Both the position numbers and the translations under genes were made by a program. From Acidobacteriaceae bacterium (lineage in GTDB: Bacteria; Acidobacteriota; Terriglobia; Terriglobales; Acidobacteriaceae), in the NCBI GenBank assembly GCA_003156805.1, contig PMHV01000007.1:62155-126154 (forward strand): DNA of 64,000 nt. The letters run 5' to 3'. Below the pieces are notes generated by a model that searched no databases, was not told the origin of the DNA, and worked only from the letters and a program-made list of their open reading frames with translations. Positions 18,420-27,389 of this stretch are shown here, in pieces. Each line of letters opens with the position of its first letter. The stretch's first letter is position 1.

Positions 18420-19496
18420 TTAGTCGCCGACGGCTTGTTTGTTGGCGGTCTTTTCGAACAGCCCGTTAACGGTGTCGATCATCTCGTTATCCACCACGCG
18501 ATTGCGGGAGATGGCTTCTTTCAGCGGAATCGAAATAATCTTATTCGCGCGCAATGCCGCCATGCATCCGAATTCGCCGCGGTGAACCATATCGATGGCG
18601 CCGAGTCCGTAGCGCGTGGCCAGGACGCGGTCGAAGGCGCTGGGCGAGCCGCCGCGCTGGATGTGTCCGAGCACCACGGCGCGGGTTTCAAAGCCGGTGC
18701 GGCGCTCGATTTCGCGTGCCAGCACGTTGGCGACGCCCCCCAGCTTCACATGACCGAACTCGTCTTTTTCCGCGTCCTGCAGAACCGGCGCAGCCTGAGA
18801 AGACTGAGCATTGGCGGAGAACTTTGCGCCCTCGGCGACCACGACAATCGAAAAATAACGGCCGCGTTCGTGGCGCTGTCTTAGAGATTCGGCTACTCTC
18901 TCGATGTCGAAGGGGCGCTCAGGAATGAGGATCACGTCCGCGCCGCCTGCGATGCCGCTGTACAGGGCGATCCAGCCGGCGTCGCGGCCCATTACCTCTA
19001 CCACCATCACGCGGTTGTGGGCCTCGGCGGTGGTGTGCAGGCGGTCGATGGCTTCGCAGACCACGTTGCAGGCAGTATCGAAGCCGAACGTGTAATCGGT
19101 TCCGCTGAGATCGTTGTCGATTGTCTTGGGAACCCCCACCACCTTGACGCCGTTCTCGTGGAGCTTTTGCGCGACCGAGAGCGTGTCGTCACCGCCAATC
19201 GCGATGAGAGCTGCGATCTTGTTCTTTTCCAGTGTGGCTGCGCAACGTTCGATGCCGTCGGGGCGTTTGGCGGGGTTCGTCCGCGAGGTGCGCAGGATGG
19301 TGCCTCCGCGCGGCAAAATGCCACTCACCGCGTCGAGGTTCAAAGGCATGCTCTTGTCCTCGATCACACCGCGCCAGCCTTCCAGAAAACCCAGGAAATC
19401 GTCTTCGTAGTGAAAAATTCCCTTGCGCACCACCCCGCGAATCACCGCATTCAGGCCCGGGCAGTCGCCCCCTCCGGTCAATATGCCAATCTTCAT
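18420..19496 (-). CDS. pfkA: 6-phosphofructokinase, pyrophosphate-type active site
   Basis: A 358-residue group-III-like phosphofructokinase: phosphorylates fructose 6-phosphate in glycolysis. 'GILTGGGDCPGLNAVIRG' at the N-terminus, GGDDT at 101-105, 'PKTIDNDL' at 123-130 and 'MGRDAGWIAL' at 169-178 are present. The residues corresponding to positions 104 and 124 of the E. coli enzyme are Asp (D104) and Lys (K124), where ATP enzymes have Gly and Gly. Asp and Lys are the known pyrophosphate-dependent combination, so PPi is the likely phosphoryl donor and the reaction may be reversible. The start is ATG 19496, preceded by AGGAG six bases away; an in-frame codon at 19526 is less likely. Confidence 0.9.
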   Translation of the reverse strand: MKIGILTGGGDCPGLNAVIRGVVRKGIFHYEDDFLGFLEGWRGVIEDKSMPLNLDAVSGILPRGGTILRTSRTNPAKRPDGIERCAATLEKNKIAALIAIGGDDTLSVAQKLHENGVKVVGVPKTIDNDLSGTDYTFGFDTACNVVCEAIDRLHTTAEAHNRVMVVEVMGRDAGWIALYSGIAGGADVILIPERPFDIERVAESLRQRHERGRYFSIVVVAEGAKFSANAQSSQAAPVLQDAEKDEFGHVKLGGVANVLAREIERRTGFETRAVVLGHIQRGGSPSAFDRVLATRYGLGAIDMVHRGEFGCMAALRANKIISIPLKEAISRNRVVDNEMIDTVNGLFEKTANKQAVGD

Positions 19497-19755
19497 GATC
19501 TGCTCCTGTGCAGGTTTACGGGTCAACTCGATTCCGTGGAATGCACCCCGAGCGCCGGGGTCGCATCAGAAGCGGCCCCCAAAGCAGGGTTGGCAGTCGT
19601 TCGGATGAATTAGACTATCACTAAAACAAGAGAGGCTGGAACTGCTTCCTGGCTCCCGGTGCTTCGCGAGGTACGCTCGATGAAGGCAGCGCTTTTTTCG
19701 CATTGCGCCGAAGCGCGAGATTGGGCACAATGGCCGACCGGGACACTAAAACGCC

Positions 19756-21798
19756 ATGAAAAAAACCTTATCGATACTGCTGTGGTGCGCGGTCGCGCTT
19801 CTCGGCGCGCTAGCTGTTGGAGTGGTCGCATTGCGGCGCGGGGAGCCGGTCAATGCATTGTGGCTCGTGGTGGCCGCGGTCTGCTGCTATGCCTTGGGAT
19901 ACCGTTTCTACAGCCGATTCATTGCCACCAAGGTTCTTGCGCTCGACGCGCGGCGCGCCACTCCCGCCGAGCGGTTGGAAAACGGCCGCGATTTTCTCGT
20001 GACCAACAAGTGGGTAGTATTCGGGCATCACTTCGCGGCCATCGCCGGGCCGGGGCCGCTGGTGGGGCCGGTGCTGGCCGCGCAATTCGGCTATCTGCCT
20101 GGGACTTTGTGGGTGCTGGCGGGAGCCGTGTTTGCCGGCTGCGTGCAAGACTTCGTGATTCTGCTGTTTTCCGTGCGCCGCGATGGCAAGTCCTTGACAG
20201 AAATGGCGAAGGAAGAAATTGGCCCCGTGGGCGGATTTGTCGCCTACGCCGCGGTAATTTCCATTCTGATTATTCTCCTGGGCGTAGCGGCGTTGATCGT
20301 GGTCAACGCTTTGAAATCAAGTCCATGGGGCACGTTTACCATCGCGATGACCATGCCCATTGCGTTGCTGATGGGCCTTTATTTGCGGCGCATTCGTCCA
20401 GGGAAAGTGCTCGAGGTGTCGATTCTGGGGTTCGCGCTGGTTCTGCTCGCTATCTGGGGCGGACGCTGGGTGTCGCTCGACCAGACGATGGCGGGCGTGT
20501 TCACACTGAGCGCGCCCACGTTGGCGATTCTGATTATCGTCTACGGATTCCTGGCATCGGCGCTGCCAGTGTGGCTGCTGCTGGCGCCGCGCGATTACCT
20601 CAGCACGTTCGTAAAGCTGGGAACCATCGCGCTGTTGGCTGTGGGAATCGTAGTGCTGCATCCCGCATTGCACATGCCCGCGCTGACCCGATTCGTCGAC
20701 GGTACCGGGCCGGTATTTGCGGGAAAAGTTTTTCCTTTCGCTTTCATCACTATCGCCTGCGGAGCCATCAGCGGATTTCATGCCCTGATCTCCAGTGGGA
20801 CCACGCCAAAGTTGATTGCGAGGGAGACGGAAACGCGCATGGTGGGCTACGGCGCGATGATGGCCGAATCGGCCGTGGCGGTGATGGCCATCATTGCGGC
20901 GTGCGTGATGCAGCCGGGGATTTACTTCGCGATTAATAGTCCGGCGGGGCTTGTCGGGCAGGCGCCGGAGTCGGCCGCGACGACGATTTCCAGTTGGGGA
21001 TTTCCGGTGACGGCCGCGGAGATGCAAGCCCTCGCGCACGCAGTCGGCGAGCAGACCTTGTACAACCGCACTGGCGGCGCGCCCGCTTTTGCCGTCGGGA
21101 TGGCGCACATCTTCTCGCGCAGTCTGGGCGGCGAAGCCTTGATGGCGATCTGGTATCACTTTGCCATCATGTTTGAGGCCTTGTTTATTCTCACTATCCT
21201 CGACGCCGGCACTCGCGTGGCGCGCTTCATGGTGCAGGATGGATTGGGACACTTATACAAACCGCTCGGCCGGACCAGTTGGTATCCCTCGATTCTCGCA
21301 ACCAGCGCGCTGATCGTTGGGGCATGGGGATATTTTCTGTGGCAGGGAGTGAAAGACCCGTTGGGCGGTATCAATTCGCTGTGGCCGTTGTTTGGCATTT
21401 CCAACCAACTTTTGGCGACGGTGGCGCTCTGCGTGGCCACGACCATCGTCATCAAGCTCCACCGGGCCAAATATGCGCTGGTCACGCTCGGGCCTTTGGC
21501 ATGGCTGGTGGCGGTGACTTTTACCGCGTCATGGCACAAAGTTCTTGATCCCAATCCGCGCGTCGGTTTTCTGGCGCAGGCGCGAGTGCTTGAGGCGGGC
21601 TCGGTCACGAGCGCCACCACGCGCCTCATCTTCAACAACCGGCTGGATGCGGCGGTCACAGCGGCACTGGTGGTGCTGGTAGCGCTGGTGCTGGTGGAAT
21701 CGGCGCGGCAATGGATTGCAATCTTGAGTGGAACCAGGGAAGGGCGCACGCGGGAAGCTCCATTTGTGATGACCCGTCTGGCGGAGGAACAGGGATGA
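19756..21798 (+). CDS. cstA: Carbon starvation protein CstA (pyruvate/peptide transporter)
   Basis: A 680-residue inner-membrane protein with about sixteen to eighteen helices. '[36 protein letters not shown]' near 77-112 is the CstA hallmark, and 'GVQDF'-like '[18 protein letters not shown]' follows. Known members import pyruvate (E. coli BtsT/CstA) or peptides. ATG 19756 is preceded by a short hydrophilic start. Its stop overlaps the ybdD-like start (ATGA at 21795-21798), matching the conserved cstA-ybdD arrangement. Regulation is not visible; no two-component genes are adjacent. Confidence 0.92.
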   Translation: MKKTLSILLWCAVALLGALAVGVVALRRGEPVNALWLVVAAVCCYALGYRFYSRFIATKVLALDARRATPAERLENGRDFLVTNKWVVFGHHFAAIAGPGPLVGPVLAAQFGYLPGTLWVLAGAVFAGCVQDFVILLFSVRRDGKSLTEMAKEEIGPVGGFVAYAAVISILIILLGVAALIVVNALKSSPWGTFTIAMTMPIALLMGLYLRRIRPGKVLEVSILGFALVLLAIWGGRWVSLDQTMAGVFTLSAPTLAILIIVYGFLASALPVWLLLAPRDYLSTFVKLGTIALLAVGIVVLHPALHMPALTRFVDGTGPVFAGKVFPFAFITIACGAISGFHALISSGTTPKLIARETETRMVGYGAMMAESAVAVMAIIAACVMQPGIYFAINSPAGLVGQAPESAATTISSWGFPVTAAEMQALAHAVGEQTLYNRTGGAPAFAVGMAHIFSRSLGGEALMAIWYHFAIMFEALFILTILDAGTRVARFMVQDGLGHLYKPLGRTSWYPSILATSALIVGAWGYFLWQGVKDPLGGINSLWPLFGISNQLLATVALCVATTIVIKLHRAKYALVTLGPLAWLVAVTFTASWHKVLDPNPRVGFLAQARVLEAGSVTSATTRLIFNNRLDAAVTAALVVLVALVLVESARQWIAILSGTREGRTREAPFVMTRLAEEQG

Positions 21799-22025
21799 AA
21801 CGCCTTTGGAGGAAGCGCTATCTGATGAAGTGCTACTTGAAGCCTGCCGCAGCGTTCCTGGTGGACGTAGGCAGAACCTTGCTTGCCATACTGCGAGAAG
21901 TGTTCGACGAAACCGCTTACGCGAGATTTCTGAAGCAGGCCCGGATTGCTTCTTCCAGGCAGGCCTATGCAGCCTTTCGGCGAGAGCGCGAGTGTGTGCA
22001 GGAGCGCCGGCCACGGTGCTGCTAG
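21795..22025 (+). CDS. YbdD/YjiX family small protein (CstA partner)
   Basis: A 76-residue protein that starts inside the cstA stop codon with a strong GGAGG eight bases upstream. '[24 protein letters not shown]...[21 protein letters not shown]' has the features of the YbdD/YjiX (DUF466) family, including the conserved 'FFRER'-like segment ('FRRER') and the C-terminal Arg-Cys-Cys. Members of this family are found next to cstA-type transporters and are thought to be needed for transport activity. The first ~15 residues are longer than usual; ATG 21825 is an alternative start. Confidence 0.85.
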   Translation: MKRLWRKRYLMKCYLKPAAAFLVDVGRTLLAILREVFDETAYARFLKQARIASSRQAYAAFRRERECVQERRPRCC

Positions 22026-22046
22026 AGCAGCCCCAGCCAGCAATCA

Positions 22047-22889
22047 TCAGGCCGCAGCGATCGCAGCCTCGTCGGGCTTGGCCGAGGCTCGAGCGGGAGC
22101 GCGGCTGGAGGCAGCAACAATGGGCATCAGCGTGGTCCGCAAATGTGAGAGTACGGCTACGGCGTGGCGGAACTTGGCTCCCGTCACATTGTGGAGTTCC
22201 GCCACCAGCGACGATTCGCGCACATCGCCCAGTTGTTCTCTGGCGGTTTGCGTGAGCATGAGCCAATCATGCCAATCGCCGAGCGCGTCCTGCATCCGTT
22301 TCAGAGCGGCGATGAATTGCGTGGCATCGGCCGACTTTGGCGCAAACTCCGCTACATACCGCGCCCGCTTGCCCAGAATGCGGTATCGGTGGAGCGACGG
22401 CTCGGTGAGCGGAGCGTCCGGCTGATCCACTCGTTCCAGCATCTTTCTGGCAACGGCTAAAGGATCGCGTTTGCGCTCCAGGTTGAAGTCCTCCGCCGCC
22501 CGCTTCAGCCGCTTGCGAATTTCGCGGATCGTCACTCTGTCAAGCGCTTTTCCCAGCTTTTTTTCGTGCCGCGCCCGCAGTTCGATCAAGCTCCGCATCA
22601 ACTGGGTCTTGCGTCGCGGCTCCTGCGAGATCTTCAGTCGGCGCAACGCCGCCAGCTGCACATCCAGATCGCGCACCTTGCCGGCTCGCTTGCGTGCCCG
22701 GCTGAGCAACTTGAGAAGCTTTTTCTGATTCCGATCGCTCTCTGGTGCAAGTTCCTGCAGCAGCGTCTGCAAGCGGCGAGTTCCCGTCCGGAAGCCGTGG
22801 ACATTCTCCGGCAACTGCTTCAAGGAAACCTTCATCAGGTCAGCCTCAAGCTTGTCAAAGATAGTCCTATGCTGCGAAGCCTTCGCCAT
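22047..22889 (-). CDS. CHAD domain protein (predicted polyphosphate-binding)
   Basis: A 280-residue, strongly basic, all-helical protein. 'VHGFRTGTRRLQTLLQEL', 'LSRARKRAGKVRDLDVQL' and 'LHRYRILGKRARYVAEF' plus 'MQDALGDWHDWLML' carry the spaced His/Arg/Lys residues of the CHAD (conserved histidine alpha-helical domain), known in other bacteria to bind inorganic polyphosphate. ATG 22889 is chosen; a TTG 54 bases upstream is also in frame. It is divergent from pstC and shares the 174-base region that contains a Pho-box-like repeat, which fits a role in phosphate or polyphosphate storage. It converges with ybdD with only 21 bases between. Confidence 0.85.
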   Translation of the reverse strand: MAKASQHRTIFDKLEADLMKVSLKQLPENVHGFRTGTRRLQTLLQELAPESDRNQKKLLKLLSRARKRAGKVRDLDVQLAALRRLKISQEPRRKTQLMRSLIELRARHEKKLGKALDRVTIREIRKRLKRAAEDFNLERKRDPLAVARKMLERVDQPDAPLTEPSLHRYRILGKRARYVAEFAPKSADATQFIAALKRMQDALGDWHDWLMLTQTAREQLGDVRESSLVAELHNVTGAKFRHAVAVLSHLRTTLMPIVAASSRAPARASAKPDEAAIAAA

Positions 22890-23020
22890 AAAGCAATACG
22901 AATCGGGAAATGAACAGGATAGCCGCTTCTCCTCAAAAAGCAATCCCCCCCGGAGCGGTTTCCAAAACGCTTGAATGACCCTGTGGGAGTATTAGAGCCC
23001 TGAACGGAAAAGCCCTGCTA

Positions 23021-23039
23021 TTTTAACATCCTTTTAACA
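23021..23039 (+). promoter_or_regulatory. Pho-box-like direct repeat upstream of pstC
   Basis: TTTTAACA occurs twice, at 23021-23028 and 23032-23039, with an exact 11-base period. PhoB/PhoP-type regulators bind direct repeats of about 7 bases spaced by 11, often of TTAACA or TGTCA type. The site ends 24 bases before the pstC start, so it could activate the pst operon and possibly the divergent CHAD gene under phosphate limitation. Confidence 0.55.
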
Positions 23040-23063
23040 GGAGTTTGATACGGTTAGAGTCGG

Positions 23064-24101
23064 ATGGCTAACCCTGCCTTACCTCAGCCCGATATGCCTG
23101 GACCGCAACCCGTTGAAGCGACAAAGTTTACAGATGCACCGGCGGCGGACCGGCGGGTCATGCCTCTGCTGCGCGGACCCGGCGGCGAGGCTTCCGATCA
23201 CGTTTTCAAGGCCGCAATAACGGCGTGCGGTCTGGCTATTCTGGGGTTGCTGGTATTGATCGTCTATGAACTGGTGCTGCGCTCAAGTCTCTCCTGGCAT
23301 GCCTTCGGCCTCAAGTTTTTTGCCACCAGCGATTGGAATCCGGTTAACGAGCAGTTCGGAGCTCTGCCCTTTATCTATGGAACCCTGTTGTCTTCCTTTC
23401 TGGCGCTTGTGATCGCGGTTCCGCTCGCGGTGGGAGTTGCCGTGTTCACCACCGAAATGTGTCCGCGGGTGCTGCGCGGCCCGCTTTCGTTTTTCGTGGA
23501 ACTGCTCGCCGCCATTCCCAGCGTAATCTACGGATTATGGGCCATCTTCGTGCTCATCCCGCTCCTCAGCAACTATGTCGAGCCGTTCCTTATCAAAACG
23601 TTAGGCTGGACCGGATTTTTCGCTGGCGCGCCCTTTGGCTACGGCGTTCTGGCCGCGGGAATTATCCTGGCCATCATGATTATTCCGATTATCTCCTCGA
23701 TCACGCGCGAGGTGCTGATGGTGGTGCCGCAGCACCAGCGCGAAGCTGTGCTGGCGCTAGGTGCAACCCGCTGGGAAATGATTCGCATCGGCGTGCTGCG
23801 TAATGCCCGCGCGGGAATCGTCGGCGGAATCATCCTCGGCTTGGGACGCGCTCTGGGAGAGACGATGGCGGTCACCATGGTGATCGGCAACAATCCGCAG
23901 ATTGCGAAATCGCTGCTGGCTCCGGGCTACACCATGGCTAGCGTGCTGGCCAACGAGTTCAGCGAGGCTACTGGCGATGTATATTTGTCGGCTCTGATTG
24001 AAATTGGTTTGGCGCTGTTCCTGGTGACAATTGTCGTGAATGCCTTGGCGCGGTTGCTGGTGTGGACAGTTACCGGCCAGACCGCGAGGGCGAATGCCTG
24101 A
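23064..24101 (+). CDS. pstC: Phosphate ABC transporter permease PstC
   Basis: A 345-residue inner-membrane permease, half of the channel of the high-affinity phosphate importer. Six helices follow a ~50-residue hydrophilic N-terminus that is longer than usual. 'AIPSVIYGLWAIFVLIPLL' and the EAA-like loop 'VPQHQREAVLALGATRWEMIRIGVL' mark it as PstC. ATG 23064. First gene of pstC-pstA-pstB-phoU; its stop overlaps the likely pstA start by eight bases. No pstS is found upstream, where the divergent CHAD gene lies instead. Confidence 0.93.
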   Translation: MANPALPQPDMPGPQPVEATKFTDAPAADRRVMPLLRGPGGEASDHVFKAAITACGLAILGLLVLIVYELVLRSSLSWHAFGLKFFATSDWNPVNEQFGALPFIYGTLLSSFLALVIAVPLAVGVAVFTTEMCPRVLRGPLSFFVELLAAIPSVIYGLWAIFVLIPLLSNYVEPFLIKTLGWTGFFAGAPFGYGVLAAGIILAIMIIPIISSITREVLMVVPQHQREAVLALGATRWEMIRIGVLRNARAGIVGGIILGLGRALGETMAVTMVIGNNPQIAKSLLAPGYTMASVLANEFSEATGDVYLSALIEIGLALFLVTIVVNALARLLVWTVTGQTARANA

Positions 24102-24975
24102 ACCTTCCTCGGAGTGGAGGCACAGCGTGCCACCAATCAATTTGCGTCGCCGCATCACCGATCACTTCATGACCGGCGTGGCCGTGCTGACCGTCCTTTT
24201 GGTGCTGACGCCCCTGATCGCCATTTTCGGTTATCTCCTGTATCGCGGCGTGAGCTCGATCAACTGGGCCTTTCTCACCCAGACGCCGAAACCCGTGGGC
24301 GAAGCCGGCGGCGGCATGGCCAATGCCATCGTTGGGTCCGTGTTCCTGCTGGCCCTGGCCAGCGTTATCGGCGTGCCCTTCGGAGTGGGCGCCGGAATCT
24401 ATCTCGCGGAGTATGGCCGCAATCGCCTGGGCGATGTCATTCGTTTCACCGCCGACGTGCTGAACGGCGTGCCTTCGATCGTGATCGGTATCGTGGCCTT
24501 TTCCATCGTCGTGCTCTACCAAAGACATTTCTCTGCGTTGGCGGGTGGAGTGGCATTGGCGATCATGATGATTCCCTCCATCACCCGCACCACCGAAGAG
24601 ATGCTTTTGCTTGTGCCGCAGGCCTTGCGCGAGGCCGCGTATGGGCTCGGCATTCCGCGCTGGCGCACCACTCTGTCCATCACGTTGCGCACTGCAACTT
24701 CCGGCGTGATTACAGGAATTATGCTGGCCTTTGCCCGGGTCGCCGGCGAAACCGCTCCGCTGCTATTCACCACGCTCGGGAATCAATTTTGGAATCTGAA
24801 AGTCAACGAGCCTACCGCGGCGCTGCCCCTGCAGATATACACCTACGCCCTTTCTCCCTACGACGACTGGCACCGGCAGGCGTGGGCAGGGGCGTTCGTG
24901 CTTATCAGTTTAATCGTTACTGCGGTCGCGGCCGTGCGCTTCGCCGTACGCCGGGGTACCTTCGGAGCGGCCTAG
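24094..24975 (+). CDS. pstA: Phosphate ABC transporter permease PstA
   Basis: A 293-residue permease with six helices, the second channel subunit of the phosphate importer. 'LNGVPSIVIGIVAFSIVVLY', 'MMIPSITRTTEEMLLLVPQALREAAYGLGIPRW' (the EAA loop contacting PstB) and 'FARVAGETAPLLFT' are characteristic. ATG 24094 overlaps the pstC stop; GTG 24127 is a shorter alternative. The gene is 3 bases upstream of pstB, so the operon is tightly coupled. Confidence 0.92.
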   Translation: MPEPSSEWRHSVPPINLRRRITDHFMTGVAVLTVLLVLTPLIAIFGYLLYRGVSSINWAFLTQTPKPVGEAGGGMANAIVGSVFLLALASVIGVPFGVGAGIYLAEYGRNRLGDVIRFTADVLNGVPSIVIGIVAFSIVVLYQRHFSALAGGVALAIMMIPSITRTTEEMLLLVPQALREAAYGLGIPRWRTTLSITLRTATSGVITGIMLAFARVAGETAPLLFTTLGNQFWNLKVNEPTAALPLQIYTYALSPYDDWHRQAWAGAFVLISLIVTAVAAVRFAVRRGTFGAA

Positions 24976-24978
24976 TCT

Positions 24979-25737
24979 ATGGGTGTTGAAATCAATGTTG
25001 AGAACCTGAATGCCTGGTACGGCAAGACCCAGGCCTTGTTCGACATCGACCTGAAGGTCGTGGCCAATCACGCTACGGCGCTCATTGGCCCTTCGGGCTG
25101 CGGTAAATCGACGTTCATCCGCTGCCTGAATCGCATGCATGAGACGATTCCGGAAGCGCGCGTTGCTGGCCGCGTCCGCATTGGCGAAATCGACGCCTAC
25201 AACGGCACTTCGCCGACCCAGTTGCGCCGCCGCGTGGGCATGGTGTTTCAGAAGGCCAACCCTTTTCCGACCATGTCAATCTACGACAACGTGGCCTCCG
25301 GCCTCAAGCTGAATGGCTTCCATGATCGGCAGAAGCTGAAGGAAGTCGTCCAGCGCTCGCTCGAATCCTCGGCGTTATGGGACGAAGTAAAGGACCAGCT
25401 CCACAAGAAGTCGGGCGCCAGCCTTTCCGGCGGGCAACAGCAGCGCCTTTGCATCGCCCGAGCCTTGGCGGTCGAGCCCGAGGTTCTGCTGATGGACGAG
25501 CCCTGTTCCGCCCTCGACCCCATCTCGACTGGTAAAATTGAGGAGTTGATCTTTGAGCTCAAAGAGCGTTATACCATCGTTATCGTGACTCACAACATGC
25601 AGCAGGCCGCGCGCGTCGCGGAATTTACGGGTTTTTTCCTGCTCGGCAAGTTGATTGAATTCGACAAGACGGAAAAGATTTTTACCAAGCCGTCGCATAA
25701 GCGGACGGAAGACTACATCACAGGCAGATTTGGATAA
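24979..25737 (+). CDS. pstB: Phosphate ABC transporter ATP-binding protein PstB
   Basis: A 252-residue ATPase that powers phosphate import. Walker A 'GPSGCGKS' at 37-44, signature '[16 protein letters not shown]' near 151, Walker B '[13 protein letters not shown]' near 172 and the H-loop '[24 protein letters not shown]' are all intact; the length is standard for PstB. ATG 24979. The 29-base gap to phoU contains three GGATAA repeats. Confidence 0.95.
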   Translation: MGVEINVENLNAWYGKTQALFDIDLKVVANHATALIGPSGCGKSTFIRCLNRMHETIPEARVAGRVRIGEIDAYNGTSPTQLRRRVGMVFQKANPFPTMSIYDNVASGLKLNGFHDRQKLKEVVQRSLESSALWDEVKDQLHKKSGASLSGGQQQRLCIARALAVEPEVLLMDEPCSALDPISTGKIEELIFELKERYTIVIVTHNMQQAARVAEFTGFFLLGKLIEFDKTEKIFTKPSHKRTEDYITGRFG

Positions 25738-25766
25738 GGCTGATCTGGATAAGGAAGGTTCGGATA

Positions 25767-26483
25767 ATGCGCACGCGCTTTCAGCAAGGGCTTGACGATC
25801 TGCGCCAGAAGCTGCTTCGTATGGGCGGACTGGCGGAGCAGGCAGTGGACCGCGCCCGTCAGGCTTACATCGATCGCGATCTCACCCGCTGCCAGATGGT
25901 GTTGGAAGGCGAGAGCCTGATCAACACTGCCGAGCGGGAAATCGACGAGGCCGCCTTCGACCTCTTGGCGATGCAGCAGCCCATGGCGGTAGATTTGCGT
26001 TTCATTCTGGCTGTCACCAAGATTAATTCCGACCTCGAGCGCGTGGGCGATCAAGCCGTCAACATCGCCGAGCGCGTCATGGACATGGTCGACCTCCCCG
26101 TGGCCGATCTCCCCGTGGACATCGCTCGCATGGGCGCAGCAGTCAGCGCGATGGTGCGGCGCGCCCTCGAATCTTTTATCGAGGGCAAAGTCGAACTTGC
26201 CCAGGCCGTGCTCGAAATGGACAACGTAGTCGACCGCATGAAGGATGATGCTTTTATCCAACTCGTCAAGGCCATGAACCAGCGTTCCGATGTGGTGCGG
26301 CAAGCTCTGGACGCTCTGTTAGTAGCCCGCAACCTGGAGCGCGTCGCCGACCACGCCACTAATATCGCCGAAGATGTCATCTTTTGGGTGCAGGGCTCCG
26401 ACGTCCGCCACAACGTAGCCGTGGAAGAGCATTCCGAAGCACCGGCCGAGCCAGAAGGATCCCCGCGCGCGTCTGGCATCTAA
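25767..26483 (+). CDS. phoU: Phosphate-specific transport system accessory protein PhoU
   Basis: A 238-residue helical protein made of two similar three-helix bundles, as in PhoU. The metal-binding patterns 'KINSDLERVGDQAVNIAERV' near 87-106 and 'LVARNLERVADHATNIAEDV' near 186-205 are complete. In other bacteria PhoU links the Pst transporter to the PhoR sensor and restrains uptake and Pho signalling when phosphate is plentiful. ATG 25767. The C-terminal ~20 residues are low-complexity. No phoB/phoR genes lie in the window. Confidence 0.94.
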   Translation: MRTRFQQGLDDLRQKLLRMGGLAEQAVDRARQAYIDRDLTRCQMVLEGESLINTAEREIDEAAFDLLAMQQPMAVDLRFILAVTKINSDLERVGDQAVNIAERVMDMVDLPVADLPVDIARMGAAVSAMVRRALESFIEGKVELAQAVLEMDNVVDRMKDDAFIQLVKAMNQRSDVVRQALDALLVARNLERVADHATNIAEDVIFWVQGSDVRHNVAVEEHSEAPAEPEGSPRASGI

Positions 26484-26585
26484 CCCCGTAAGCGCTAACC
26501 TTCGACCGAGGAAGAGAATTCGGCCCATTTCCTACCATTCCGGTAACCAGATAGTGTTCGTTCGAAAAAAATAAAGGAGCTGGCA

Positions 26586-27266
26586 CTGAGCGAGGCCGAG
26601 AATAGCTGCCTAGGGTTACTCGGAGGACTTGGGGTCGGAGCCACAGTGCATTATTACCAGGCTCTGGCAAAGGCCCATGAACAGCTCCACAAACCTCTTC
26701 GCCTCTTGATCGTTCATGCCGACATGCACAAAGTGCTTGGCTATGTGCGGGCGAAACAATTAGGAAATTTGACAGAGTATTTAGCCATGCTCATTGGACA
26801 CTTGAAGGATGGCGGAGCAGATTTTGCCGCTGTAACCGCAGTGACTCCCCACATCTGTATCGGTGAGCTTGTTCCAAGATCGCCGTTGCCGCTCGTAGAC
26901 CTTTTGAAGGTGGCCCACGAATCAGTTTTCGGAAAGCGTATCGCTCTGTTTGGGACCCGTTTTACCATCGAAACCGATCTATTCGGTGCGCTGCAAGCGG
27001 AGAATACTATTCGGCCACAACCAAGTGAAGTGGATCAAATCCACGAGGCTTACATGCGAACAGCCTTGAGGGGCGAAGGCGCGGAAGAAGATCGTCAAGC
27101 TTTAACTTTGCTGGCGCATAGGCTGATCCAGCGGGAGCGATTGGAAGCTATTGTTTTCGCAGGCACTGATCTCGCTCTACTTTTCAACCGATCGAACACG
27201 ACGTTTCCGTTCATTGACTGCTCGCAGCTACACATCGACGCGATCATGAAAAGACTCTTTCCCTAA
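26586..27266 (+). CDS. Aspartate/glutamate racemase family protein, probable CTG start
   Basis: A 226-residue protein if translation starts at CTG 26586, six bases after AAAGGAG (26573-26579). The first ATG/GTG/TTG in frame is GTG 26646, which would remove the conserved first strand 'LGLLGGLGVGATVHYYQAL' that begins family members; an in-frame stop lies at 26544-26546. 'LIVHADMHKV', 'AVTAVTPHICIGEL', 'GTRFTIETDLFG' and 'IVFAGTDLALLF' follow the family plan. Both positions where racemases carry catalytic cysteines appear to be non-cysteine (T-P-H and A-G-T), so activity as a cysteine-dependent racemase is doubtful. It sits between phoU and the phosphoesterase fusion. Confidence 0.7.
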   Translation: MSEAENSCLGLLGGLGVGATVHYYQALAKAHEQLHKPLRLLIVHADMHKVLGYVRAKQLGNLTEYLAMLIGHLKDGGADFAAVTAVTPHICIGELVPRSPLPLVDLLKVAHESVFGKRIALFGTRFTIETDLFGALQAENTIRPQPSEVDQIHEAYMRTALRGEGAEEDRQALTLLAHRLIQRERLEAIVFAGTDLALLFNRSNTTFPFIDCSQLHIDAIMKRLFP

Positions 27267-27389
27267 ATGCGGCGGGTCCCGTCCAAGGTTGTCCTCTGCA
27301 GGTTCTAATTCACTTTGACCGCAGGTTCCCAACTGGATTACGCTCATCTTTCTTCTACTCTATTGCAGATCAAATACTGCGGAGGCGCC

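Noticed and set aside
25731-25769. Three GGATAA repeats between pstB and phoU, considered as a regulatory site or array
   Set aside because: Too short and irregular for a CRISPR or iteron, and partly coding for the last PstB residues; probably chance or local duplication.
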